64,000 nt of DNA from Bifidobacterium xylocopae (lineage in GTDB: Bacteria > Actinomycetota > Actinomycetes > Actinomycetales > Bifidobacteriaceae). Within the stretch, counting starts at the first letter, position 1. Every line of letters begins with the position of its first letter. The translations under genes and the position numbers were made by a program. Positions 42,839 through 52,088 of the stretch are shown here, piece after piece. The stretch lies in contig NZ_PDCH01000002.1 of the NCBI RefSeq assembly GCF_003315615.1, forward strand, positions 1 through 64,000. The letters run 5' to 3'. The notes beneath the pieces are model-generated. The model did not search any database, was not told the origin of the DNA, and saw only the letters and a list, made by a program, of their open reading frames with translations.

Positions 42839-44595
42839 AGACAGCAACGATGATTCGCAACAGCGACCACGATTTCCTGACCAGGCTCAAGGAGTCCGAG
42901 GAGGACACCTTCGCCCAGAAGGCCGTGGCCAAGGCCCAGGATGCGCAGTGGATCAAGCGCGAGGCGGCGCGCCAGGAGCTGGGCAACTGGGAGGACTGGC
43001 GCAGCCTGGGCGAGCAGATTCGCCAGCACACCGTGCGCTACCTGCCCGACTACCTGGAGGAGTTCTCCGACAACGTCGAGAAGAACGGCGGCCGCGTCTT
43101 CTTCGCGCAGACGGATGTCGAGGCGCGTGACTTCATTGTGAACCTGGCCAGGGAAAAACAGGTCAGGAACGTCGTCAAGTCCAAGTCCATGGTCACCTCC
43201 GAGATTGGTGTCGACAAGGCGCTGCTCGAAATCGAGGGGATGAACCTCCTGGAGACCGACCTGGCCGAGTTCATCCTGCAACAGGACGACTGGGACGAGC
43301 CCACCCACCTGGTGTTCCCCGCCATCCACAAGGACCGTGACCAGGTGCGTGAGGTCTTCATGAAGAAACTGGGCTACGAGGGGGACAACGACCCCCAGCA
43401 CCTGGCCCGTTTCGCCCGCAAGGTCATGCGCGAGCGCTTCCTCAGGAACGAGATGTCGATCACCGGTTGCAATTTCGCCGTGGCCGACAACGGCATGATC
43501 AACCTGGACACCAACGAAGGCAACGCGGACCTGTGCATGGCCATCCCGAAGATCCAGGTGGTGTGCATGGGTATGGAGCGCATCGTACCCGGCATGCGCG
43601 AGGCCGAGACCATCGACAACATGCTCGCCCGATCCGCAGTGGGCCAGAAGATCACCACTTACTGCACTTTCACCTCCCGGCAGGTGGACGGCGAGGCCGA
43701 CGGCCCCGAGGAGTTCTACGTCGTCATCATCGACAACGGCCGTTCCAACGCCCTGGGCACCGACTTCGAGCCCATACTGCAGTGCATCCGCTGTGCCTCC
43801 TGCCTGAACGTCTGCCCGGTCTACCGCCACATCGGCGGTCACGGCTACGGTTCCATCTACCCGGGTCCGGTCGGTTCCGTCCTCTCACCCGTCCTGCAAG
43901 GCAACTACGACGACTTTCCCGACCTGCCCTATGCCTGTTCCCTGTGCGCGGCATGCACAGCCACCTGCCCGGTCAAGATCCCGCTGCACAAGCTGCTGAT
44001 CAAGCACCGCCAGATCGAGATGGACGACCTGCATCAGAGCAAGTTGGTCGACGATGCGGTAATGCGCGTGGTGGGCCTGGGAACGGGGCACTCCTCGCTC
44101 TTCCGCACAGCGCTGGGCATGGACCATGCCATGCTGACGCCCTTGCAGAAAAAGCGGCCGGAGACCGCGGAGAACCTGTACTCCAACGGCAGGCACCTGG
44201 AGTGGATGCCCTTCGTTTTCGGCGGTTGGACCAAGGTGCGCGACCTGCCCGATCCGCCGGCCCACTCCAAGAACTTCCGGACCTGGTTCCGTGAGCACAA
44301 GAGAGAGCAGGCCATGCAGGGGGGCATGAAAGCCACCGTGCCCCAGGCGCCGAGGGATCCCCGCGCCTCCGGATCCGTGGGGGAGCCCGTCCTGAAGGCC
44401 GATGGCTACTATCAGGACGGTCGCCCGATCACCGAAGTGCAGGCGCACGCCCAAGGGCAGGACAAGGTGTCCGAACGGGTAGGGGCCAGGGCCGCTTCGC
44501 TGTCCCAGGAACATGTGCCCGAAGGCAGCCACATAGACGGCAACGACATCGCCGACGCTGCCTCGCGGCAGGAAGGAACCCAGCAGCATGACTGA
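42835..44595 (+). CDS. lutB: Lactate utilisation protein B (iron-sulfur protein)
   Basis: 586 aa. Large N-terminal LUD domain (about 60-310, with CMGMERIVPG) and two 4Fe-4S ferredoxin motifs, CIRCASCLNVCPVYR and CSLCAACTATCPVKIP. After the family's usual end (WFREHKRE) there is a hydrophilic tail of about 90 residues rich in Gln, Gly and Ala that I cannot assign. Overlaps lutA and lutC by a few bases at each end, so the three are translated together. Confidence 0.94.
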   Translation: MKTATMIRNSDHDFLTRLKESEEDTFAQKAVAKAQDAQWIKREAARQELGNWEDWRSLGEQIRQHTVRYLPDYLEEFSDNVEKNGGRVFFAQTDVEARDFIVNLAREKQVRNVVKSKSMVTSEIGVDKALLEIEGMNLLETDLAEFILQQDDWDEPTHLVFPAIHKDRDQVREVFMKKLGYEGDNDPQHLARFARKVMRERFLRNEMSITGCNFAVADNGMINLDTNEGNADLCMAIPKIQVVCMGMERIVPGMREAETIDNMLARSAVGQKITTYCTFTSRQVDGEADGPEEFYVVIIDNGRSNALGTDFEPILQCIRCASCLNVCPVYRHIGGHGYGSIYPGPVGSVLSPVLQGNYDDFPDLPYACSLCAACTATCPVKIPLHKLLIKHRQIEMDDLHQSKLVDDAVMRVVGLGTGHSSLFRTALGMDHAMLTPLQKKRPETAENLYSNGRHLEWMPFVFGGWTKVRDLPDPPAHSKNFRTWFREHKREQAMQGGMKATVPQAPRDPRASGSVGEPVLKADGYYQDGRPITEVQAHAQGQDKVSERVGARAASLSQEHVPEGSHIDGNDIADAASRQEGTQQHD

Positions 44596-45325
44596 TCGCG
44601 AGACCTTTCTGAACCATCTTGCGGAACGAAGCGGACGCCCCCGTCACCTGTTGGGGGACAACCCCCTTGTGCCGGTGAATGACCTGCCCGAGACGACCCT
44701 GTCCGGCAAGAGCCAGGATGAGTTGCTCCGGATCGCCCGGAAGAACAGCGAGGCGGTCAACGCCCACTTCCAGACCACGACCAAGGCCAAGCTGCCAGGC
44801 GTGCTGGACACGTTCATCAAGGACAAGATCACGGACAACGCGGATGAGCCATACCAGGCGAACGGGCATGACCGCCTGCTCCTGCCCACCTCGGACCTCT
44901 TTGCCGACTTCGGACTGGAGTCATGGCGGGATGGGCTTGAGGACCCGACGCCTACCTTCTGGCGGCCGGGCGCGGGCCGACAGGCCAACATCGACGCCGC
45001 CGAGCATGCAGGCGCGGCCATTGCCTTCGCCGATTACATGCTGGCCGAATCCGGCTCCATCACCACGGCCACCACTCCGGGCCAGGGCAGGGCCTTCCAC
45101 TTCCTGCCGGTCCACTACCTGGCCATCGTACGCAAATCCTGCATCCTGCCGCGCTCCCGGCAGGCCATGGACCGCTACGACAAGGCCATGAAGGCCGGCG
45201 AGCTCAAGACCTCGAACATCAACATCATCACCGGCCCCTCCAACACCGGCGACATCGAAATGGTGCTGGTCGTGGGGGTCCACGGTCCACTCGACATGAC
45301 CTACCTGGTTGTGGAGGACATGTAG
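44588..45325 (+). CDS. lutC: Lactate utilisation protein C
   Basis: 245 aa LUD-domain subunit of LutABC. ADYMLAESGSITTATTPGQG and ITGPSNTGDIEMVLVVGVHG are the family motifs (the last one ends in H-G-P in LutC proteins). GGAAGGA lies upstream of the ATG. The operon ends at a strong hairpin shared with the convergent rimM. Confidence 0.92.
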   Translation: MTDRETFLNHLAERSGRPRHLLGDNPLVPVNDLPETTLSGKSQDELLRIARKNSEAVNAHFQTTTKAKLPGVLDTFIKDKITDNADEPYQANGHDRLLLPTSDLFADFGLESWRDGLEDPTPTFWRPGAGRQANIDAAEHAGAAIAFADYMLAESGSITTATTPGQGRAFHFLPVHYLAIVRKSCILPRSRQAMDRYDKAMKAGELKTSNINIITGPSNTGDIEMVLVVGVHGPLDMTYLVVEDM

Positions 45326-45349
45326 GGCGAGCCTTTGCAGGCGCGTGAA

Positions 45350-45386
45350 AGGGCCCCGCTGAGACATCGGTACTCAGCGGGGCCCT
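45350..45386. terminator. Strong bidirectional hairpin between lutC and rimM
   Basis: A 14-bp perfect stem (AGGGCCCCGCTGAG with its complement) and a 9-base loop, followed on the plus strand by TGTGGTTCCC and preceded by TTTCACG on the minus strand. Both flanking genes end here. Confidence 0.75.
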
Positions 45387-45423
45387 GTGGTTCCCTTCGG
45401 GGTCGTGCCGGCCGGTCTGGCGC

Positions 45424-46041
45424 TCAGTCCAAGCCCGGCAGGAGGCCCTTGGGCGGATCGATACCGATATAGCCGGCCTCGGGGTCCACCTCTGGGACCA
45501 GCTGCTCCACGAAGGGGACCAGGCCGGTCGAAGGATGGCCGTCGACGTCGGCGGGTGTTATGGAGCTTTCCATGGATACCTCGAGGAGCTGCTGGGCGCT
45601 GGAGTCGATCACCGACCCGACGCGGCCGACCAGCTCGTCAGCGGGCCGTCCAAGCCCGTTTCCGGGGGCCATCCGGACCTCCAGGCCCACCAGGTCCTCC
45701 AGATACCAGGCGTCGTCGTCGGCTGCCTCCTCCTCGGGGTCGGGCTGCACGTAGAGCTCGATAGCGGACAGCGCCTCGGCGGCGGTGCGGTCGTCGATGC
45801 CTTGGAAGTGTACGATCCAGCGGTTTCTGAAGCGGCGGGAGGAGACGACGGTGAAGGGGCGCGAGCCATCGGCCACTGTCAGGACGGAACCGGGGGAGAA
45901 GCGTCGTTCCGGCTCGTCGGTGAAGGCGAACACGTTCACCTCGCCCTTCAGGCCCTGGGCGCGGCCGATACGACAGACCCTCAGCAATCTGGGTTGCTGA
46001 GGGTCTGCGTTCATGCGTTCGGCTGTGTCGGTCGCGCTCAC
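45424..46041 (-). CDS. rimM: Ribosome maturation factor RimM
   Basis: 205 aa; helps 30S subunit assembly at the head domain. RVCRIGRAQGLKGEVNV at the N-terminus and the PRC barrel LVGLEVR...VGRVGSVIDSSAQQLLEV; FVEQLVPEVD near the end. The start is a GTG overlapping the khpA stop codon (GTGA), which couples translation. C-terminal part is acidic. The order rpsP-khpA-rimM is the conserved actinobacterial and Gram-positive arrangement; trmD normally follows but is separated here by lutABC. Confidence 0.94.
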   Translation of the reverse strand: MSATDTAERMNADPQQPRLLRVCRIGRAQGLKGEVNVFAFTDEPERRFSPGSVLTVADGSRPFTVVSSRRFRNRWIVHFQGIDDRTAAEALSAIELYVQPDPEEEAADDDAWYLEDLVGLEVRMAPGNGLGRPADELVGRVGSVIDSSAQQLLEVSMESSITPADVDGHPSTGLVPFVEQLVPEVDPEAGYIGIDPPKGLLPGLD

Positions 46042-46271
46042 CGGCGGACATCCATGATGTCGACACGAATCTTGTGGTCGCAGATGGCCTGGGCCACGGT
46101 GCGGATGGCGTTGGCCGTCCGTCCGCTCCTCCCGATCACGCGCCCGATGTCCTCAGGGTTGACCCGCACCCGCAGGAGTTCCCCACGGGCGTTCTCATGG
46201 GAGCGCACCGAGACATCGTCGGGGAAATCGACGATGTTCTTGATCAGATGTTCGACTGCCTGTGCGAGCAC
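46038..46271 (-). CDS. khpA: KH-domain RNA-binding protein KhpA
   Basis: 77 aa. VLAQAVEHLIKNIVDFPDDV then the KH motif GRVIGRSGRTANAIRTV (GxxG as GRSG). Global RNA chaperone that pairs with KhpB in Gram-positives. I chose the GTG at 46271, ten bases after GGAGG, because it matches the usual family start; an in-frame extension upstream overlaps the rpsP tail. Lies between rpsP and rimM. Confidence 0.92.
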   Translation of the reverse strand: MLAQAVEHLIKNIVDFPDDVSVRSHENARGELLRVRVNPEDIGRVIGRSGRTANAIRTVAQAICDHKIRVDIMDVRR

Positions 46272-46312
46272 TTGAATCACTCCTCCAAACGCTGATGGGA
46301 CCCAGGGCCGAA

Positions 46313-46810
46313 TCACTCGGCTGCGGGGTTCTCCTCTTGGCCGGACTGGGCGGCTGCCTCGACGGAAGCCGTTGCATCGGCGGTCTCGGCCTCGTCGGCC
46401 TTGGGGGCTTTGGCTTCGGCCTCTGCCTTGGCCTTCGCCTCGGCCTCGGACTTCTTGGCCTTCAGCTTCTGGGCTTCGGCCTCTGCCTGTTCGATGCGCG
46501 CCTGGGCGTCCATCTCGGCCTTGGGCATCTTCAAAGTGCCCTCCTGGCCGGGCAGGCCCTTGTACTTCTGCCAGTCGCCCGTGATCTTGAGCAGGTTGAG
46601 CACCGGCTCACTGGGTTGTGCACCCACGCCGAGCCAGTACTGAGCGCGCTCGGACTTGATCTTGATCGTAGAAGGCTGGGTGTTCGGATCGTAGGTGCCG
46701 ATCTCCTCGATCACCTTGCCGTCGCGCTTCTTGCGCGAATCAACGATGACCACGCGGTAGAAGGCGTAGAACTTCTTGCCCATTCTCTTCAGGCGAATCT
46801 TGGTTGCCAA
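46313..46810 (-). CDS. rpsP: 30S ribosomal protein S16 (bS16) with long acidic/alanine-rich tail
   Basis: 165 aa. [20 protein letters not shown] and [14 protein letters not shown] are the bS16 core (about 85 residues). The last 60 residues are a charged Ala/Glu/Lys helix-like tail ([20 protein letters not shown]), as in other actinobacterial S16 proteins. CAAGGAGAG precedes the ATG. Head of the rpsP-khpA-rimM operon; a perfect TATAAT lies 122 bases upstream. Confidence 0.96.
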   Translation of the reverse strand: MATKIRLKRMGKKFYAFYRVVIVDSRKKRDGKVIEEIGTYDPNTQPSTIKIKSERAQYWLGVGAQPSEPVLNLLKITGDWQKYKGLPGQEGTLKMPKAEMDAQARIEQAEAEAQKLKAKKSEAEAKAKAEAEAKAPKADEAETADATASVEAAAQSGQEENPAAE

Positions 46811-46931
46811 AACGGCTCTCCTTGTAGCTAGAAATGCGGTGTCCGAATCCTATGTGGGGCATGGAATCCATCCACCACGTGTTCCTCATGCAAACGGTAT
46901 GAGAGGGCCCGTCCACACGAATAACAGCAAA

Positions 46932-46937
46932 ATTATA
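46932..46937 (-). promoter_or_regulatory. -10 box of the rpsP operon
   Basis: TATAAT on the minus strand, about 122 bases before the rpsP start. No consensus -35 at 17 bases. The 100-base leader could carry ribosomal-protein control. Confidence 0.55.
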
Positions 46938-47038
46938 CCGCACCGCCCGGATAAGCCTGTGCCACAGGTGTGTGGATATCGCCGGACCAGGGAAGGCCCC
47001 GGGAGGGCGGCCGGATGTGGATCCAATCGCCGATCGGC

Positions 47039-47049
47039 GGGGGGGGGGG
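47039..47049. repeat. Homopolymer of 11 G between the phosphatase and rpsP genes
   Basis: Pure G11 on the plus strand, 29 bases downstream of the minus-strand phosphatase stop and about 100 bases upstream of the rpsP -10 box. It is not inside any supported coding frame. Confidence 0.85.
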
Positions 47050-47077
47050 CTTCCGGATGCCTTGAGGCTGGCTGGTC

Positions 47078-48145
47078 TCAGGAAGCGACGATCTTTGCCA
47101 GGAGGGCTTGGTGGTCGGTGGAGGGGATGTGGAAAGCGTGCAGGGATTGGATGGACAGGCCTGGGGTGAGCAGGACGTGGTCGATCTCGATCATGGGAGG
47201 CACGATCGGGTATGAGGCCGGGAAGGTGGGGTAGAGGCCCCGGTGAAGGGCCACCGCGCCGTCCAGCAGGCGGCCGTCGGCCAGGAGCCTGCGGAAGGAG
47301 GGGTGGAAGAGCGAGGAGTTCAGGTCGCCCATGATGATGGCCTCATCGGCCTGTCCGGCGAGACGGCGGGCCGAGGCCCTGGCAGGGGTCGAGGGGGCCG
47401 CTGGGCTCAGACCGGCCAAGGCCTGGATCGAGCTGCCCCAATTGGCGCCGCCGCGCTGGGGTGATTTGGGGTGGGCCGAGGCGGCGACAATGGAGCCTCC
47501 CAGGGCGGGCAGGGTCATCGTCGGCACCGCCGAGGCGGGCAGGGGGACCGACTGGGGGCTGCTCTCCCGGGGGTCGATCGCACAGAAGAGGGCGTTGAAG
47601 CCACCGTTGTCGTCGCGGGTGGCGGGGCCGGAGACCCCATAGGGCAGTAGGGCGTCCAGGCCGTTGGCGTGGAGTCGTTCGAGCAGCCCGGTGCTGACCT
47701 CCTGCAGGGCGAGTAGGTCCACCCCCCGCTGCCTGACCGCGGAGACGATGGCCTTGGCGTCCGCGTGGCCGTATTTGCAGTTCAGGGTCATCAGGGTCAG
47801 GGATGCGGCGGGGTCGTCCGGGTCAGCCGTGCCGGCCGGTGCGCTTGGCCCGGGCTGGGCCGAGGCAGGCAGGGCGGAGAGCGCCAGCAGCGGCTTGGGC
47901 AGATGCAGCAGGAAGGGGAGGGCCCAGACGGCCTCCAGGGTCAGTAAAAGGGTGGCGGCGACGGCCTGGGGCCAGGCGGCCACGACCAGGGCCCAGGCCA
48001 ACACAATCATGATTGGGGCGCTCAGGAACGGCACCAGGGCGATAAGTTCGGGCAGGGGCCGGTGCCAGTCCCAACCCGCAGGCAGGTAGCGTAAGGCCAT
48101 CCATAGGGCGCACAGGCCCAGCAGGGGCCATAGTAAGGAAGACAC
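47078..48145 (-). CDS. Membrane-anchored endonuclease/exonuclease/phosphatase-family protein
   Basis: 355 aa. Three hydrophobic segments in the first 100 residues, then an EEP domain: TLNCKYGHADA, LLALQEVS (metal-binding Glu), ASAHPKS (H with nearby catalytic groups), IIMGDLNSSLFHP (D-x-N), EIDHVLLT and PSTDHQALLAKI (SDH-type ending). The catalytic domain should face outside. The start is GTG, nine bases after the ffh stop, so it is in the ffh operon. Substrate may be a phospholipid, nucleic acid or sugar phosphate; the family does not decide it. Confidence 0.82.
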   Translation of the reverse strand: MSSLLWPLLGLCALWMALRYLPAGWDWHRPLPELIALVPFLSAPIMIVLAWALVVAAWPQAVAATLLLTLEAVWALPFLLHLPKPLLALSALPASAQPGPSAPAGTADPDDPAASLTLMTLNCKYGHADAKAIVSAVRQRGVDLLALQEVSTGLLERLHANGLDALLPYGVSGPATRDDNGGFNALFCAIDPRESSPQSVPLPASAVPTMTLPALGGSIVAASAHPKSPQRGGANWGSSIQALAGLSPAAPSTPARASARRLAGQADEAIIMGDLNSSLFHPSFRRLLADGRLLDGAVALHRGLYPTFPASYPIVPPMIEIDHVLLTPGLSIQSLHAFHIPSTDHQALLAKIVAS

Positions 48146-48154
48146 GGAAGCGGC

Positions 48155-49774
48155 TCAGGCTCCGAACAGGCCGCCCAGGCCACCACCCAGGTTGGGTGGG
48201 ATCTCGGGCATACCGGCAGGCATCTGCGGGGTCTGCGGTTTGGCGAAGGCTGAACCGCCCGAGGTGGACTGCGAGCCCTTGCCGCCGGACAGGCGCTCGC
48301 GCAGGGCCTTCTCCTCGGCCTCCCGCTTCATCGGGTTGCCGGAACGGGACTTGCCTTTCTTCTTGCCCTTCTTGCCCTTCTTGCCTTTCTTGCCGCCGCC
48401 GTAACCAGGCATGCCGGGCATCTGTCGGGCTCCATTGGTCATCCGTTTCATCAGTTTGGAAGCCTGCTCGAAGCGCTGCAGAAGACCGTTGACGGCCGAG
48501 ACCGTCACGCCGGCGCCGTAGGCGATACGGGCGCGGCGGGAACCGTCGATGATGCCGGGCTCACGCCGTTCCCTGGGGGTCATCGAGTTGATGATGGCCT
48601 CGGTGCGGTCGATCTCCTTCTCGTCGAACTGTTCCAGCTCCTTGCGGTGCTGCGCCATGCCGGGGATCATCCCCAGGATGGACTTGAGGGAACCCAGCTT
48701 GCGCACCTGCTGCAGCTGGTTCATGAAGTCGTCCAGACCGTAGGACCCTTCGGCCATCTTCTCCGCGGCCTTGCGGGACTCCTCCTCGTCGAACTCGCGC
48801 TGGGCCTGCTCGATCAGGGTCAGGATGTCGCCCATGTCCAAGATGCGGGAGGCCATGCGGTCGGGGTGGAAGACCTCGAAGTCCTTCAAACCTTCGCCGT
48901 TGGAGGCGAAGAGGATGGGCTTGCCGGTCACCGACGCCACCGACAGTGCCGCACCGCCGCGGGCGTCGCCGTCGAGCTTGGAGAGTACCACGCCGGTGAA
49001 GTCCACGCCTTCGTCGAAGGCCTTGGCGGTCTGCACCGCGTCCTGGCCAATCATGGCGTCGATCACGAAGAGGATCTCGTCGGGTTGGACCGCGTCGCGA
49101 ATGTCGCGCGCCTGTTGCATGAGCTCCTGGTCCACGCCCAGGCGGCCGGCGGTATCGATGATGACCGTGTCGTAGAGTTTAGACTTGGCCAGGGCTATCG
49201 AATCGCGCGCCACCTGCACCGGGTCACCGGTGGCCTGGCCGGGGGAGACCACGTCCGAGCTCTCGGTCTGCACGCCGGGTTCGGGGGCGTATACCGGCAC
49301 GCCGGCGCGCTCGCCCACCACCTGCAGCTGGGTGACGGCGTTGGGCCGTTGCAGGTCGGCCGCCACTAGCAGGGGGGTATGGCCCGCATCTTTGAGCCAG
49401 TATCCGAGCTTGCCGGCCAGGGTGGTCTTACCGGCGCCCTGAAGGCCGGCCAGCATGATGACCGTGGGTGGGTTCTTGGCGAAATTGAGCGGCCGATCCA
49501 CGCCGGCACCCAGGATGGCGGTCAGCTCGTCATTGACGATCGAGACGACCTGCTGGGCCGGATTCAGGGCCTCGGACACCTCGGCACCCAGGGCCCGTTC
49601 GCGCACCTTCGCGGTGAAGGAGCGGACCACATCGAGCGACACATCGGCGTCAAGCAGGGCGCGGCGAATCTCGCGGATGGTGCCGTCGATGTCGGCCTCG
49701 GACAGCTTGCCCTTGGAGCGCAAGTGCGTAAAGGCGTTCGACAGCCTATCGGTCAAAGAAGAAAAAGCAGCCAT
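48155..49774 (-). CDS. ffh: Signal recognition particle protein Ffh
   Basis: 539 aa GTPase that binds 4.5S RNA and targets nascent membrane proteins to FtsY. G1 GLQGAGKTTLAGKL, G3 DTAGRLG, G4 SKLDGDARGG, M domain with IPGMAQHRKELE and the methionine-rich groove TNGARQMPGMPG. A Lys/Gly-rich stretch (KKGKKGKKGKKKGKSRSG) and a Pro/Gly-rich end extend it beyond the usual 450-480 residues. There is no Shine-Dalgarno: TAGAAT lies nine bases before the ATG, so the transcript is leaderless or nearly so. Confidence 0.95.
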   Translation of the reverse strand: MAAFSSLTDRLSNAFTHLRSKGKLSEADIDGTIREIRRALLDADVSLDVVRSFTAKVRERALGAEVSEALNPAQQVVSIVNDELTAILGAGVDRPLNFAKNPPTVIMLAGLQGAGKTTLAGKLGYWLKDAGHTPLLVAADLQRPNAVTQLQVVGERAGVPVYAPEPGVQTESSDVVSPGQATGDPVQVARDSIALAKSKLYDTVIIDTAGRLGVDQELMQQARDIRDAVQPDEILFVIDAMIGQDAVQTAKAFDEGVDFTGVVLSKLDGDARGGAALSVASVTGKPILFASNGEGLKDFEVFHPDRMASRILDMGDILTLIEQAQREFDEEESRKAAEKMAEGSYGLDDFMNQLQQVRKLGSLKSILGMIPGMAQHRKELEQFDEKEIDRTEAIINSMTPRERREPGIIDGSRRARIAYGAGVTVSAVNGLLQRFEQASKLMKRMTNGARQMPGMPGYGGGKKGKKGKKGKKKGKSRSGNPMKREAEEKALRERLSGGKGSQSTSGGSAFAKPQTPQMPAGMPEIPPNLGGGLGGLFGA

Positions 49775-49827
49775 AATGCACCAATTCTACCGGCCGCCCG
49801 GGAGAACGGGTCCGGGGACCCGGTGAA

Positions 49828-51423
49828 TCAGCCCTCCAGCTGCCAGGAGGGGCCTTCCGGGGTGTCCTCTATGGCGATGCCGGCGGCGGCCAAGGTGTCG
49901 CGGATGGCATCGGCACGGGCGAAGTCCTTGGCGGTGCGGGCGGCCTGGCGGTCGGTCAGGTTCCGGGAGACCAGGGCATCCAGTGCGGCATGCTCGGCGG
50001 TGGCGGTCTCCCCCCGGTCCGGTCGGGTCCAGTGGGGGTCGAGCGGGTCCAGGCCGAATATGTCCAGCATGGCGCGCACATCCAGCAGGTCACGCAGGAG
50101 TCCGTCCTGCTCGGCGTGTGAATCGCCGCCGGCCATGCCGGCGTTGGCCCTGCGGATCGTGGCGAACAGGACGGCGAGCGCCTCGGGCACCTTCACGTCG
50201 TCGTTCATGGCATTGACGAAGTCGGCGGGCAGCTGGTCGGCCGAGCGGGCGGCGACCTCCTCGCGCGAGGGTTGCCAACCCAGGGCCTTGCCCGCGCGAT
50301 TCACGAAACCGGTGATGCGTTCGTAGGCGGCCTGCGCCTCGGCCAGGGTCTGATCACCCCACTCCAGCATGGAGCGGTAGTGGGCCGAGACCAGGGCGTA
50401 GCGCACCACCCAGGCCGGGTAGGCGGCCAGGACCGCATCCACGGCCAGGCCGTTGCCCAGGGATTTGGACATCTTCTCGCCCTTTTGCGTGACCCATGCG
50501 GTGTGCATCCAGCGGTGGGCGAAGCCCCAGCCGGCCGCACGCGACTGGGCCATCTCGTTCTCGTGGTGGGGGAAACGCAGGTCCAGACCGCCGCCGTGGA
50601 TGTCGAAATCCTCGCCCAGGTAGCGACGGCTCATGGCCGAGCACTCCAGGTGCCAACCAGGCCGGCCGGTGCCGAAAGGCGTGGTCCAGCGGGCGGTCGG
50701 CGGGTCGCTCGGTTTCGAGGCCTTCCACAGGGCGAAGTCGCGTGGGCCACGCTTGCCGGAGGCCAGGTCTGCCTCGTCGGTGGGATTGTACTTGTCGTCG
50801 CCGTGCGCATCGACCGATGGACCCATCCTGTCGGCCACCGCGGCCTGCTCATCGGCGGCCTGGGTGCCTGTCTCCTGGTGGGTCAGTGCCCCGTACTCGG
50901 GCCAGGACTCTACGTCGAAGTAGACATTGCCTGAGGGGCCGCCCTCTTCGTCGGGCACGATGTAGGCATGGCCCCGGTCGATCAGACGCTGGACCAAATC
51001 AATCATCTGTGGGATGTGGCCGGTGGCCCGGGGCTCGTATGTGGGCGGCAGGGCGCCCAGTGCGTCGTAGGCGGCAGTGAACTCGCGCTCGTAGATGAAG
51101 GCGCGCTCCCACCACTCCTGGCCGGCCGCTGCGGCCTTGTCGAGGATTTTGTCATCGATATCGGTCACGTTGCGGATGAGCGTCACCTTGAAGCCCAGCT
51201 TGGTCATCCAGCGACGGATCACATCGAAGGCCAACGTGGTGCGCAGGTGGCCGACATGCGGCGAGCTCTGCACAGTCGCCCCGCACACATAGATCCCCAC
51301 CCTGCCCGGTTCGATGGGCGTGAAAGCGCTCACCGTCCTGGAGGCGGTGTCATACAGCCGCAACCCCGCGGCCGCCCGGCTCAGAGAATCGTTGAATTCA
51401 TGCGCTTTCGAGCTCATATCCAT
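49828..51423 (-). CDS. cysS: Cysteinyl-tRNA synthetase
   Basis: About 531 aa class I synthetase. HIGH motif as SPHVGHLRTTL; zinc ligands at YVCGATV and in GWHLECSAM, with HHENEMAQ; KMSKS motif as KGEKMSKSLGN. An insertion of about 40 residues (TGTQAADEQAAV to KYNPTDEADL) lies before the zinc region. Start at 51423 is supported by TAGTGT seven bases upstream (leaderless pattern); a start at 51453 is possible, but no Shine-Dalgarno is seen at either. ffh lies downstream at 53 bases. Confidence 0.93.
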   Translation of the reverse strand: MDMSSKAHEFNDSLSRAAAGLRLYDTASRTVSAFTPIEPGRVGIYVCGATVQSSPHVGHLRTTLAFDVIRRWMTKLGFKVTLIRNVTDIDDKILDKAAAAGQEWWERAFIYEREFTAAYDALGALPPTYEPRATGHIPQMIDLVQRLIDRGHAYIVPDEEGGPSGNVYFDVESWPEYGALTHQETGTQAADEQAAVADRMGPSVDAHGDDKYNPTDEADLASGKRGPRDFALWKASKPSDPPTARWTTPFGTGRPGWHLECSAMSRRYLGEDFDIHGGGLDLRFPHHENEMAQSRAAGWGFAHRWMHTAWVTQKGEKMSKSLGNGLAVDAVLAAYPAWVVRYALVSAHYRSMLEWGDQTLAEAQAAYERITGFVNRAGKALGWQPSREEVAARSADQLPADFVNAMNDDVKVPEALAVLFATIRRANAGMAGGDSHAEQDGLLRDLLDVRAMLDIFGLDPLDPHWTRPDRGETATAEHAALDALVSRNLTDRQAARTAKDFARADAIRDTLAAAGIAIEDTPEGPSWQLEG

Positions 51424-51608
51424 AGGACAGACACTACCGGCCGACTCTGACATGACCGCTACCCGCACCGCCGCATGCGTCCCACTGCCGGCCCGCCGTT
51501 GACGGGCAGGCAGCCCGGTGGCGCCGCTGAACAGGTGGCCGTCTGCATCCGGCACCGGGGCCGGAGTCTTCTGCCGGGCCAGATGCGCGTCGGCGGAAGG
51601 ACGGAGGG

Positions 51609-52088
51609 TCAGCCCTCCAGGGTGAAGCCGTCGAAGGTGAAGCCGGGGGAGACCACGCAGGAGACCAGGGCGTCGCCGGAGCCGGGCAGGGTGCGCTGCC
51701 AGCAGCCTTCGGGCACGACGTAGTGGCCCACCGGGATGGCGGTTTCGTCCATCACGCCGCCGTCGGCGATCTGGGAGCCCAGAGTGATCAGGCTGCGCTC
51801 GGCCGGGTCGGAAGCCGGGGCATCGCCATAGCCGCCGATTTCCAGCCGGACCTGGGCGGGGCCGTGCCAGAGCCAGACCTCGTCGGCATCCACCTTGTGC
51901 CAGGCCGAAGCGTCGCCCTGGGCCAGGAGAAAGTAGATAAGCGAGGAGAGGGGACGTGCCGAAGGTGCGTCCTCGCGCGGGCTCAGCCAATCGGCCACAT
52001 ACCAGCCGCCTTCCGGGTGGGGCTCCAGGCCCAGGCGCTTGACCAGGGATTGGGCATAAGGGCTCATGGCCTCCAGCTCGACGCTCAT
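51609..52088 (-). CDS. Cupin, DUF985 family
   Basis: 159 aa small beta-barrel protein. HPEGGWYVADW, SSLIYFLLAQGDASAWHKVDADEVWLWHGPAQ (H and E metal positions), VVPEGCWQRTLPGSGDALVSCVVSPGF: the standard DUF985 pattern (TSIYFLL..g..S.wHr...dEiW...G). Its role is unknown; relatives include RmlC-like cupins. AAAGGA precedes the ATG at 52088. Confidence 0.88.
   Translation of the reverse strand: MSVELEAMSPYAQSLVKRLGLEPHPEGGWYVADWLSPREDAPSARPLSSLIYFLLAQGDASAWHKVDADEVWLWHGPAQVRLEIGGYGDAPASDPAERSLITLGSQIADGGVMDETAIPVGHYVVPEGCWQRTLPGSGDALVSCVVSPGFTFDGFTLEG

Noticed and set aside
47039-47077. Phase-variable C-terminus of the membrane phosphatase
   Set aside because: The stop codon lies before the G tract in transcription order, so length changes cannot alter this protein.
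49807-49822. CGGGTCC/GGACCCG hairpin between cysS and ffh as a terminator
   Set aside because: No U-run follows on the minus strand and the stem is short; not enough for a terminator call.
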